A DNA stretch of 17,802 nt from Acidimicrobiaceae bacterium (lineage in GTDB: Bacteria > Actinomycetota > Acidimicrobiia > Acidimicrobiales > RAAP-2). The notes under the pieces are model-generated. The model had not been told where the DNA came from and made no database searches. It worked only from the letters and a program-made list of their open reading frames with translations. Position numbers and translations under genes: made by a program. The DNA lies in assembly GCA_030838245.1 (NCBI GenBank), contig JAUTXB010000046.1, positions 1 through 17,802 of the forward strand, given 5' to 3'. Shown in pieces: positions 1 through 6,433 of the stretch (positions within the stretch are counted from its first letter, which is position 1; every line of letters starts with the position of its first letter).

Positions 1-2
1 CT

Positions 3-220
3 CCGCTGGTTGGGGTCCAGGTCAAGACATACTTAACGACCCTGAACATCAACATCCCGTTCTTTGACGCAGAGGTCACCGCGATGTCCCTGATGCCTTC
101 CCATGTGCGGTCCCAAGAGTTCCCGGATCCGTGTCGGTCTATGAAGGGGTGGGGACGGCGAAGGGAACCTTCCAAGGCAGCCCGACCACCGCCAAAGCCT
201 GGGTCGAGGAAACGTTCTGA
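3..220 (+). pseudogene. 3' remnant of a frameshifted gene, possibly CrtC/AttH-like
   Basis: The window opens inside coding-like sequence. From position 3 a frame reads as plausible protein (VQVKTYLTTLNINIPFFDAE) with GC-rich third positions. After about position 90 the convincing frame becomes the one ending at the TGA at 218-220, with the segment VSVYEGVGTAKGTFQG and an ending AWVEETF. That second frame carries a stop at 65-67, so the two halves cannot be one intact frame; a frameshift near 80-100 would join them. The ending loosely resembles the C-terminal Y-E-G...G...E pattern of lipocalin-like CrtC/AttH proteins, the same broad group as the gene at 350-1462, but this is weak. It could be a decayed gene or a sequencing error. 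The 5' part lies outside the window. I see no gene or clear signal in 221-349. Confidence 0.35.
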
Positions 221-349
221 CGTCGAGGCGCTCAGCGATCCACTCCTGTACGTCGCCCTCCACGGCCTCGGACGCGTCCGTAAGGCCGTCGCGCTAGCGC
301 CGGTTCGCTGGTTCTTGCACGAGCCCTTCTGATGTAGAACTGGCGGCCG

Positions 350-1462
350 TCACAGCGGTGCGCCGTCTAACAGGCCGCGAAAGCCGCTGGGGGCATGCGG
401 ACCGATAGCCAGTTGCTCGAGAACGCCGAGCCCTGTGCGGGCACCCCAGGTGGCCCGCATGACCTGCTGGACGTGGATGCAGTCGGGCGAGAGAGTATCG
501 AGATCCTCGACCCTCGCCTCCTCGCCCCCGACAGAGAGCTCGTCGTGCCACAACCCGTGGGACCACTGGGGGTGGAAGTACCCGGCGCCCTTCATGCGGA
601 AGGTGAGCAAAGGGTCGAGATGAATCTCCTCGGCGTCACCGGATCGTCGTCGGAGGGTGAGTGTCGCACCTCGAGATCGGCGCAGCCCGGGCTCCCAGCG
701 GACAGTGTGGGCGACCCTCGCCTCCTCGACGCCGAGGTCGGCGCCGAACACGGGATCGGTGTCGCCGATCACCGGCAGGACAGCTGCTCCCTCCGACCAC
801 GCCGCTCCGCTCTCGTCCTCGAATACGAGGTAGTGCAGACACTGGTCGTCGAAATGTAGGGGTGCCCACAGAAAGAAGATCTGGGGCACGACCGGCTCCG
901 GCGCAGCCGGGGCAGGTGCCCCGACAGGCCGAATCCCCCAGGAACGGTCCTTGGTCCCATAAACCGTCGCCACCGACATGTCGAGATCGTGGCCGCCGCT
1001 TGCCACCGACCCGGTCCACGTGCCGAGCTGGGTCGCCCGGGTCACGTCCATCGCTAAGCGGGTCCCGTTGTAACGGGTCTGGCGCGCTTCCTCGTAGACG
1101 GGGGTCCGCGCCCGGTAGGTGAGATCGGCCCGCAGTCCCTGGGCGGGCGCGTCGACAGTCACCCGATTGACGCGGAGGGGCTCGGACAGTTCCACCGATA
1201 TGGGCCCGACACGGGTTAGCGTTCGATCCAGTGGGAGCCGGCCGGACGCGAAGACCGATCGCTGCACGCCGTCGTGCACCACGCTGAACGCGGCGTCGAT
1301 CACCCCCCGGTTCGGGTAGATGCCAAGGGCGACGGCGAAGTAGAAGCTCTCGGTGTAGCCGTTGAACCAGAAACGGTCGTAGTGGTCAGGGTGCCCGCCA
1401 CCGGCCTGGGCCAGCGGGAGCGGGGTCTGGTGAATCGGGTAGTCGTCGAAGGGCGTCAGCAT
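350..1462 (-). CDS. CrtC/AttH-like (DUF7064/DUF7065-type) lipocalin-fold protein
   Basis: This encodes 370 residues. The start is supported by AAGGAGT five bases upstream (1468-1474). The sequence is rich in beta-strand and aromatic residues, without signal peptide or membrane segment. The N-terminal FWFNGYTESFYFAVALGIYP stretch and repeated W-G motifs (TWTGSVASGG, DRSWGIRPVG) resemble the duplicated beta-barrel proteins related to hydroxyneurosporene synthase CrtC and AttH, labelled DUF7064/DUF7065 in actinobacteria. Such genes often sit in lipid or steroid catabolic clusters beside APH-like kinases; the biochemical function is generally unknown. It is the last gene of a minus-strand series: TetR (2663-3220), kinase (1482-2576), then this gene 19 bases after the kinase stop, so co-transcription with the kinase is likely. 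The family call rests on remembered sequence features, not a search. A role in binding or modifying a hydrophobic substrate is inference. Confidence 0.6.
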   Translation of the reverse strand: MLTPFDDYPIHQTPLPLAQAGGGHPDHYDRFWFNGYTESFYFAVALGIYPNRGVIDAAFSVVHDGVQRSVFASGRLPLDRTLTRVGPISVELSEPLRVNRVTVDAPAQGLRADLTYRARTPVYEEARQTRYNGTRLAMDVTRATQLGTWTGSVASGGHDLDMSVATVYGTKDRSWGIRPVGAPAPAAPEPVVPQIFFLWAPLHFDDQCLHYLVFEDESGAAWSEGAAVLPVIGDTDPVFGADLGVEEARVAHTVRWEPGLRRSRGATLTLRRRSGDAEEIHLDPLLTFRMKGAGYFHPQWSHGLWHDELSVGGEEARVEDLDTLSPDCIHVQQVMRATWGARTGLGVLEQLAIGPHAPSGFRGLLDGAPL

Positions 1463-1481
1463 GGGGGACTCCTTGGTCGGG

Positions 1482-2576
1482 TCAGCTCAGTAGCTCCGCC
1501 GACCGGAGATCGGCGATCTGGGTCGCGGCTCGGCTGATCATGGTGAGGAACATACGGTCACCGCGCTCCGTTCGCGCCACCAGCGCCGCAGCCGGGACGA
1601 GAAAGTAGATGGCGTAGAGGGCTTGGTACCGGTAGGCGCGCCAGCACTCTTCCCACCCGAAGCCCTCGACAGTGCTGGTGAGGCGGTCGTGATACTCGCG
1701 GACGAGCGCGGCTTCGTGCTCGCGCCGTTCTGCCGTCTCCATGCTGGTGCCGGCAAGGAAAGCGACGTCGGTCAGGCTGGGACCGAGCCCGATGGTCTGC
1801 CAGTCGACGACGGCGAGGGGGATGGCACCGCCCTTGGCCGCAAACAGCATGTTGTCGGGACGGTAGTCATTGTGCACAACAGTGAGGGGGCCACCTTGGC
1901 CCGCCCAGTAGCTGGAGGCCCTTCCCGACAGCTGCTGCACGAGGTCCACGCAGGTGGCGTCCAACTTGTCGCCGTAACGCTCGATGAACGTCGATGCCAG
2001 CGGCGCTGTCACTTCGGACACGGCCGGCGCCTGGGAACGCCCGAAGGCGAGCCACTCGAGCCCCTCGAGGGATGAGTCTGCCCACATGGCTGCGTGCAGG
2101 GCGGCTGCCTGCTCCAGCGCCAGAGACATGTGATCCGCGGCCAGCCCGCCGAGCTGGTCGACTATGGCGGACGGCGACAGGTCCTCCAATATGAGGACAA
2201 AGCGGCCCGACGTGGGATCGATGTCACCGTAGTAGCACCGCGGTGTACGAATCCCTGCTCGGCCGGCGAGGGAACGGTAGAAGTTGACTTCACGCTCGTA
2301 GAGACGGAACGCTATGGCTGCAGCGCGACTGCCTTCGTCGGCGGCAGACACCTTCGCGATGACCGCGGCGGGTGCGTCCGGCTCCACCCGGTCATAGGTG
2401 AGCTCGTAGCGGAAGGTATCGGCGACCTGACCGGTGCCCACCGGAGCGCATTGAGCCGCGACCACCGAGCTCGCGGTGATCGCCCCGCCGTGGCGAAGCG
2501 CTCCCGTCAGCCAGGCCGCGGTAATTCCGTCACGATCTGGCAGTCGTACCGCATCAGTCATGGGTGTGTCCGCCAT
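1482..2576 (-). CDS. APH/CHK-like small-molecule kinase (aminoglycoside phosphotransferase fold)
   Basis: This encodes 364 residues from the ATG at 2576, preceded by GGAGGA (2581-2586). An in-frame GTG six codons upstream (2594) has its first codons over that ribosome site, so I prefer the ATG. The kinase signature is clear: an N-lobe lysine in AVIAKV (about K75), a conserved glutamate in YEREVNFY (about E96), a catalytic loop HNDYRPDN (H235, D237, N242) and a metal-binding VDWQ (D258) followed by GPSLTDVAFL. This is the ecdysteroid-kinase-like/APH superfamily, which phosphorylates hydroxyls on small molecules. Actinobacteria carry many such genes in lipid and sterol catabolic regions with unknown substrates. 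It lies 86 bases after the TetR gene and 19 bases before the CrtC-like gene, suggesting an operon. True antibiotic resistance is unlikely from context. The substrate cannot be read from the sequence. Confidence 0.82.
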   Translation of the reverse strand: MADTPMTDAVRLPDRDGITAAWLTGALRHGGAITASSVVAAQCAPVGTGQVADTFRYELTYDRVEPDAPAAVIAKVSAADEGSRAAAIAFRLYEREVNFYRSLAGRAGIRTPRCYYGDIDPTSGRFVLILEDLSPSAIVDQLGGLAADHMSLALEQAAALHAAMWADSSLEGLEWLAFGRSQAPAVSEVTAPLASTFIERYGDKLDATCVDLVQQLSGRASSYWAGQGGPLTVVHNDYRPDNMLFAAKGGAIPLAVVDWQTIGLGPSLTDVAFLAGTSMETAERREHEAALVREYHDRLTSTVEGFGWEECWRAYRYQALYAIYFLVPAAALVARTERGDRMFLTMISRAATQIADLRSAELLS

Positions 2577-2662
2577 GGCATCCTCCGTGAACACTCACAA
2601 TGCATCATGATCCTGTCGCGCCGGACGCGCCCGGAGTAGGGGAAACAGTCGGATGGCCTCTC

Positions 2663-3220
2663 CTAGTTGCGGCCCGCGGGCTCGCCGACGATGGAGTGTT
2701 CCAACCATCGCTGATATTCGTCGAACACGTCTTGGAGCCGCCGGCGGTCGACGGGGTGCTCTCGTTGCTGGGTACCAATAAGGATGGCGATACCCATGCG
2801 GGCCAGTACCGTTGCCCGGGCCTGGGGGATACCTACCTGGGCGAAGGTGGTGGCGAGGAGGTACTCCCGGGATTCGTCCACCCGGCGTTGCACCTGCGCT
2901 GCCAGCGGGTCAGTCCGGGCCAGGGCCCGGATCGCGCTTTCTGCACCGTGGTGAAGTTCCCAGGTCGCGGTGAGCTTGGCCAGGGCGAAGACGTCCGATG
3001 GGTTGGTCACCGCTAGGGCCTCCCGATCCGAACCCCGCTGCTCCCAATAGGCCAGCAGGCGGCCCATGAAATCGGGGATGCCGGCGAAGTGATGGTAAAA
3101 GGAGCCTTTGGTTACCCCGAGCAATCGACACAACCCGTCGATCGTGACGCCCGGAGGGCCGCTCTCGGCCAGCAGGTCCAAAGCGGCTTCGAAGTAGTCG
3201 GTCGGTGTGCGGCTGGCCAT
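2663..3220 (-). CDS. TetR/AcrR-family transcriptional regulator
   Basis: This encodes 185 residues from the ATG at 3220, which has GGGAGGA seven bases upstream; an in-frame ATG at 3241 would lie in the operator and lacks a ribosome site. The N-terminal helix-turn-helix is typical of TetR: residues 25-46 read VTIDGLCRLLGVTKGSFYHHFA, with the recognition helix TKGSFYHHF. The C-terminal two-thirds is helical and variable, the usual ligand-binding and dimer domain, and the length is normal for the family. It is divergent from the P450 at 3290, with a perfect palindrome in the 69-base gap, so self-regulation and control of the P450 are likely. Downstream on the same strand are the kinase and the CrtC-like gene, which may belong to its transcript. 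The inducer is unknown; a lipid substrate of the P450 pathway is a reasonable guess. Confidence 0.9.
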   Translation of the reverse strand: MASRTPTDYFEAALDLLAESGPPGVTIDGLCRLLGVTKGSFYHHFAGIPDFMGRLLAYWEQRGSDREALAVTNPSDVFALAKLTATWELHHGAESAIRALARTDPLAAQVQRRVDESREYLLATTFAQVGIPQARATVLARMGIAILIGTQQREHPVDRRRLQDVFDEYQRWLEHSIVGEPAGRN

Positions 3221-3237
3221 TGCGCTATCCTCCCACA

Positions 3238-3273
3238 CCATACCGTAGGGTATGGGAGCCCTCGGGTATGGGA
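3238..3273. promoter_or_regulatory. TetR operator palindrome and half-site repeat
   Basis: In the divergent TetR/P450 gap there is a perfect inverted repeat CCATACC-GTAG-GGTATGG (3238-3255). A direct copy of its right half, GGGTATGGGA, appears at 3248-3257 and again at 3264-3273, a spacing of 16 bases. Such palindromes beside a divergent TetR gene are typical operators. The left edge nearly abuts the TetR ribosome site, and the second half-site ends just before the P450 ribosome site (GGGAGGA, 3277-3283), so binding could repress both genes. This is sequence inference only. Confidence 0.65.
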
Positions 3274-3289
3274 ACCGGGAGGATTAGCC

Positions 3290-4543
3290 ATGATGAGCAC
3301 CACCGACGCGGACCCAGGGGCGCTCTTCGCTCATCCATGGAACTGGGTGGACATGGACGCCTGGCACCAGCGAGCGGCCGCCATCCGTCGGGAATCCCCG
3401 GTGATGCCTGTGGAGCTGCCAGGCTACGGGCCGTTTTGGGTACTGACCCGCTACGCCGATGTGTTTGCTGTGTCACGCGACAACGAACGCTGGCACAACA
3501 CGTCTCGCTCGGTACTCGGCCCCGACGACGACTGGGAGGGAATGATCGCATCCGGCGTGCCCGTTCCCCGGACCCTGGTCCATCTCGATGGCCAGGACCA
3601 CAAGGACCACCGCAAGGTGACCAACGACTGGTTCAAGCCCGCCGCGGTCAAGCACCGCCAACCCCGTATTGAGGCGCTGGCCGACCTGTTCGTCGAGCGG
3701 TTGCGCGAACTGGGTGGCGAATGCGACTTCGCCTCGGATATCGCCCAGCCCTACACGCTGCGGGTCATTATGGACATCTTCGGAGTGCCGGAGGACGACG
3801 AGCCGCTCATGATGGAGCTCACTCAAGGCTTGTTTGGATCGGCGGATCCCGAGTTCATGGGGGACGCTGAGGATTCCGAGGCCCGGCTGACCGCTTCGGT
3901 CTTGCGCTTTATCGAGTACTTCAACGCGCTCACCGAGGAGCGGCAGCGGCACCCCAGCGACGACCTGGCCAGCGTGATCGCCAACGGCCAACCGGGTGGT
4001 TGTCCCATGGGTGACGCCGAGCGGCTCTGGTACTACATCATCGTTGCTACCGCTGGTCACGACACCACATCCTTTGCGCTCTCGGGCGGGATGGAGGCAA
4101 TGTTGCGTGACCCCGCCCAACTGTGGGTCCTGCGCGATGAACCGGACTTGGTTGCCAACGCCGCGGAGGAGTGCATCCGTTGGACCTCCCCGGTCCGCCA
4201 TTTTCTGCGCTACGCCACTGAGGACTTGGAAGTGGGCGGAGTGGCTATCCCGGCGGGCGGGCGGGTGCTCCTTTCCTACCCGAGCGCCAACCGCGACGAG
4301 GAAGTGTTCGACGACTCGATGACCTTCGACGTGCGTCGGCCTGACGCCGAACGCCTCCTGTCTTTCGGGGTTGGTGCTCATTTCTGCCTCGGCTCACAGT
4401 TCGCACGCCGAGAGTTGCGCACAATGCTGGGCAAGCTGGCCCAACACCTCGCCCACATCGAGCCCGTTGGGCCGGCCGAGTGGTCGGCATCGAGCTTTGT
4501 CTCCGGCGTGAAGCACCTCCCCGTTCGCTATTCGTTCCGATAG
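3290..4543 (+). CDS. Cytochrome P450 monooxygenase
   Basis: This encodes 417 residues from the ATG at 3290 with GGGAGGA six bases upstream; the frame is open further 5' but that stretch lies over the TetR gene and operator. All P450 hallmarks are present: I-helix AGHDTTS (255-261) for oxygen activation, the ExxR pair E294/R297 in EECIRW, and the haem loop FGVGAHFCLG (359-368) with Cys366 as the iron ligand. There is no membrane anchor, as expected of soluble bacterial class I enzymes that need separate ferredoxin and reductase, neither of which is in this window. The general layout, including the TLVHLDGQDHKDHRKV and WFKP segments, is like actinobacterial steroid and terpenoid hydroxylases (CYP125/CYP124/CYP142 region of the family), but I cannot assign a subfamily. 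The divergent TetR gene probably controls it. It likely hydroxylates a hydrophobic substrate as an early catabolic step. Confidence 0.93.
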   Translation: MMSTTDADPGALFAHPWNWVDMDAWHQRAAAIRRESPVMPVELPGYGPFWVLTRYADVFAVSRDNERWHNTSRSVLGPDDDWEGMIASGVPVPRTLVHLDGQDHKDHRKVTNDWFKPAAVKHRQPRIEALADLFVERLRELGGECDFASDIAQPYTLRVIMDIFGVPEDDEPLMMELTQGLFGSADPEFMGDAEDSEARLTASVLRFIEYFNALTEERQRHPSDDLASVIANGQPGGCPMGDAERLWYYIIVATAGHDTTSFALSGGMEAMLRDPAQLWVLRDEPDLVANAAEECIRWTSPVRHFLRYATEDLEVGGVAIPAGGRVLLSYPSANRDEEVFDDSMTFDVRRPDAERLLSFGVGAHFCLGSQFARRELRTMLGKLAQHLAHIEPVGPAEWSASSFVSGVKHLPVRYSFR

Positions 4544-4605
4544 CGCCTCGTTTGAAACTGCAAGTCGAGGTACTTTGACGAACAGATGCCTCGATCAGAC
4601 AGGAG

Positions 4606-5103
4606 TCATAGGTCATCGCGCAGTCGCTTGACGTCGAGAAGGTGGTGGCTCGCATCGTGAACCGCATGCCGGACGATCCAGTGCAGGTCAACATCGGTGC
4701 CATCCAAAATCACGGTCGACTCCCAGACGTCGGGCGGTGACGCAATGAGGCCTTCTCGCAAGGCTGTCGCCTCTCGATCAATACCGGCCAGCGCGTTCTC
4801 CATATCGATCAGACGGGGCTCGAAATCGAATCGTGATTCTGGAGACGTGCCGAGGTTTACTCCTGGCTGGCTCACGGCGGAGTCCAGAAGGAACCGCATG
4901 CCGAAGAGCACCTCGCGCACGTGGTCGGCGTACTCAACTACCGACCACATTTCCGGCACGGAGCGTCTGAGAACGTCACGGGATGTGAGGCCAGATACAG
5001 CGCTGGCCCACTGGGCGGGCAGTTCGGCCACCGCTTCGACCGCCCCGGCATCGGTCCAGTCCTCACCATCGAACCCGCACTGCTCACACTGCTCGGCGGT
5101 CAT
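4606..5103 (-). CDS. DinB-like four-helix-bundle metalloprotein
   Basis: This encodes 165 residues from the ATG at 5103. A TTG-started extension to 5154 adds 17 unconvincing residues. The ribosome site before the ATG is weak (AGCAGGCAG), so the start is less sure than for its neighbours. The protein is mostly helical, with W53 and H61 in the MWSVVEYADHV helix, and H149 and H153 in an HxxxH motif of the C-terminal helix (AVHDASHHLLDVKRL). That His triad is the metal site of the DinB/YfiT/mycothiol-dependent isomerase superfamily. Members include thiol-dependent transferases and isomerases; the exact reaction is unknown here. The N-terminus has an extra CEQCGF motif (C6, C9), which I have seen in actinobacterial DinB proteins and which might bind a second metal. 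It converges with the P450 across 62 bases and is divergent from the SDR at 5345. A role in the surrounding pathway is not evident. Confidence 0.7.
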   Translation of the reverse strand: MTAEQCEQCGFDGEDWTDAGAVEAVAELPAQWASAVSGLTSRDVLRRSVPEMWSVVEYADHVREVLFGMRFLLDSAVSQPGVNLGTSPESRFDFEPRLIDMENALAGIDREATALREGLIASPPDVWESTVILDGTDVDLHWIVRHAVHDASHHLLDVKRLRDDL

Positions 5104-5208
5104 GTTGTCGATTCTGCCTGCTGGCGACGGGCCAGGGCAGATCCAACGTCTCAAGCCATGAGGTGCAAGCCTTCGTGGGCTCTAATCCCACTCCCTCTGG
5201 TGGCCAGT

Positions 5209-5226
5209 CGGCTGGCTAGCCAGCCG
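5209..5226. promoter_or_regulatory. 18-bp perfect palindrome
   Basis: CGGCTGGCTAGCCAGCCG is identical to its reverse complement. It lies in the 241-base divergent gap between the DinB-like gene and the SDR, so it is unlikely to be a simple terminator, and there is no T-run. A dimeric regulator site or a cruciform-forming element is possible. No regulator gene is adjacent. Confidence 0.5.
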
Positions 5227-5270
5227 CTCGATCGATCGGTTCGCTCGTCGCGGCCCCGCATGACCAATAT

Positions 5271-5309
5271 GAGCATGTACGCGATAGTCAAGAAGAGCAT
5301 GTACGCGAT
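5271..5309. repeat. 15-bp direct repeat upstream of the SDR gene
   Basis: GAGCATGTACGCGAT occurs exactly at 5271-5285 and again at 5295-5309, a period of 24 bases. The second copy ends 35 bases before the SDR start codon, within its expected promoter or leader. Paired identical sites about two helical turns apart suggest cooperative regulator binding. A recent short duplication is the alternative. Confidence 0.55.
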
Positions 5310-5344
5310 GCGCGGATATCGCCAAACAGAACAGGGGAGTGAGC

Positions 5345-6202
5345 ATGAGTGAACGTCGTGTCGCCTTCGTTACGGGGGCCAGTCGGGGGATCGGCAAGGC
5401 CATCGCCAACCATCTGGCACGAGCTGGTTTCGATGTGGCCCTCACGGCCCGTACCGTCCAGGACGGTGACGCATACGAGCACTCCTCGACGATCACGAAA
5501 TCCGATACCCGCCCGCTTCCCGGTAGCCTCAGCTCCACCGCTGAGCTGGTCGAATCGGCCGGCGTTCGGTCCCTGACTGTTCCCGCCGACCTCTTGGATC
5601 GGGCGTCGTTAGGTCGGGCGCTGGCCACGGTGGAGGAGCGCTGGGGCCGCATCGACGTGCTGGTCAACAACGGTCGGTACGTCGGTCCCGGGCATATGGA
5701 CCAGATCATCGATACGCCCCTCGAGTTATTAGACCGGCACCTCGAGGCCAATGTGATGGCACCGCTCGTGCTGATCAAGCAAGCGCTCCCCGGCATGCTC
5801 ACGCGTGGTGGAGGGACCGTGATCAACGTATCGTCCGGCGCGGGTCAGATGGACCCGCCGGCACCGGCTGGCCAAGGGGGGTGGGGGCTGGGCTATGCCT
5901 TCAGCAAGGCCTCGGCCTATCGCATCGCTGGCATGCTCGCTGTCGAGCTCGGATCCCAGGGCATCCGGGCCTATAACTTGGAGCCGGGATTCGTGGCCAC
6001 CGAGAGAATGGCCATGGATATGGCCGACTTCGGGTTCGATGCCGCGGCGGGGATTCCTCCCGATGTTCCCGGTGCAGTGGCTGCCTGGCTGGCAACCGAC
6101 CCAGTTGCAGCTGAGCCGAACGGACGAACGGTGCTCGCTCCCGACGTGTGCGCGGATCTCGGCCTTCTTCCCGATTGGACTCCGTCTAGCCAAGAGGCGT
6201 AA
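5345..6202 (+). CDS. Short-chain dehydrogenase/reductase (SDR)
   Basis: This encodes 285 residues from the ATG at 5345, with GGGGAG (5334-5339) five bases upstream; the GTG at 5339 overlaps that site and is less likely. It has the N-terminal cofactor motif TGASRGIG (10-17), the Ser-bearing strand INVSSGAG and the active site YAFSK (Y184, K188). The usual NNAG reads NNGR here, losing the alanine. An extended segment after the second strand (SSTITKSDTRPLPGSLSSTA) is found in a group of actinobacterial SDRs and suggests NADP(H)/NAD(H)-dependent oxidation or reduction of a hydroxyl or keto group. It is a soluble cytoplasmic enzyme. It stands alone on its strand, followed by the transporter after 231 bases. 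In context it would act on alcohols produced by the P450, but the substrate is not readable from sequence. Confidence 0.9.
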   Translation: MSERRVAFVTGASRGIGKAIANHLARAGFDVALTARTVQDGDAYEHSSTITKSDTRPLPGSLSSTAELVESAGVRSLTVPADLLDRASLGRALATVEERWGRIDVLVNNGRYVGPGHMDQIIDTPLELLDRHLEANVMAPLVLIKQALPGMLTRGGGTVINVSSGAGQMDPPAPAGQGGWGLGYAFSKASAYRIAGMLAVELGSQGIRAYNLEPGFVATERMAMDMADFGFDAAAGIPPDVPGAVAAWLATDPVAAEPNGRTVLAPDVCADLGLLPDWTPSSQEA

Positions 6203-6208
6203 CTCGCA

Positions 6209-6237
6209 GTACCCACGCCGACGCTGGCCTTGGGTAC
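6209..6237 (+). terminator. Possible hairpin terminator after the SDR gene
   Basis: Six bases after the SDR stop, GTACCCA (6209-6215) pairs perfectly with TGGGTAC (6231-6237); an inner GCC/GGC can extend the structure. There is no U-run, so this is a weak, actinobacterial-style candidate for ending SDR transcription before the separately promoted transporter. Confidence 0.35.
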
Positions 6238-6328
6238 CCGACCCCACGATTGGCTTGCGGCTCTTTCACGGTCCGCGGCCCCGACCAGTCGGAGGGTAGT
6301 TAGCTCTGGGCCAATCTTCGGGTAACCC

Positions 6329-6387
6329 TTGACGAGTCCCATCCGTGCTGAAAAGCTCGGATCAATTCAGATGTGAACAGTTGTTCA
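6329..6387 (+). promoter_or_regulatory. Candidate promoter and operator of the MFS transporter
   Basis: TTGACG (6329-6334) is a good -35 match. At 17 bases spacing lies AAAGCT (6352-6357), a poor -10. Downstream is a perfect inverted repeat TGAACA-GT-TGTTCA (6374-6387), placed where a repressor would block the start of transcription. The transporter ribosome site follows at 6422-6428. The palindrome is certain, the promoter assignment is not. Confidence 0.45.
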
Positions 6388-6433
6388 GAGAGGGCATCGA
6401 AGGTAGGTGTCCCACAGCTACAGGGGGGCCTGT

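Noticed and set aside
1482..2576. Aminoglycoside resistance gene
   Set aside because: The APH fold is shared by many metabolic kinases, and the TetR/P450/CrtC-like context points to catabolism, not resistance.
3473..4381. 302-codon open frame antisense to the P450
   Set aside because: The P450 has all catalytic motifs; the antisense product shows no domain or ribosome site.
4546..4571. CCTCG...CGAGG inverted repeat between the P450 and DinB genes as a terminator
   Set aside because: Only a 5-bp stem with a 16-base loop and no T-run; within chance expectation.
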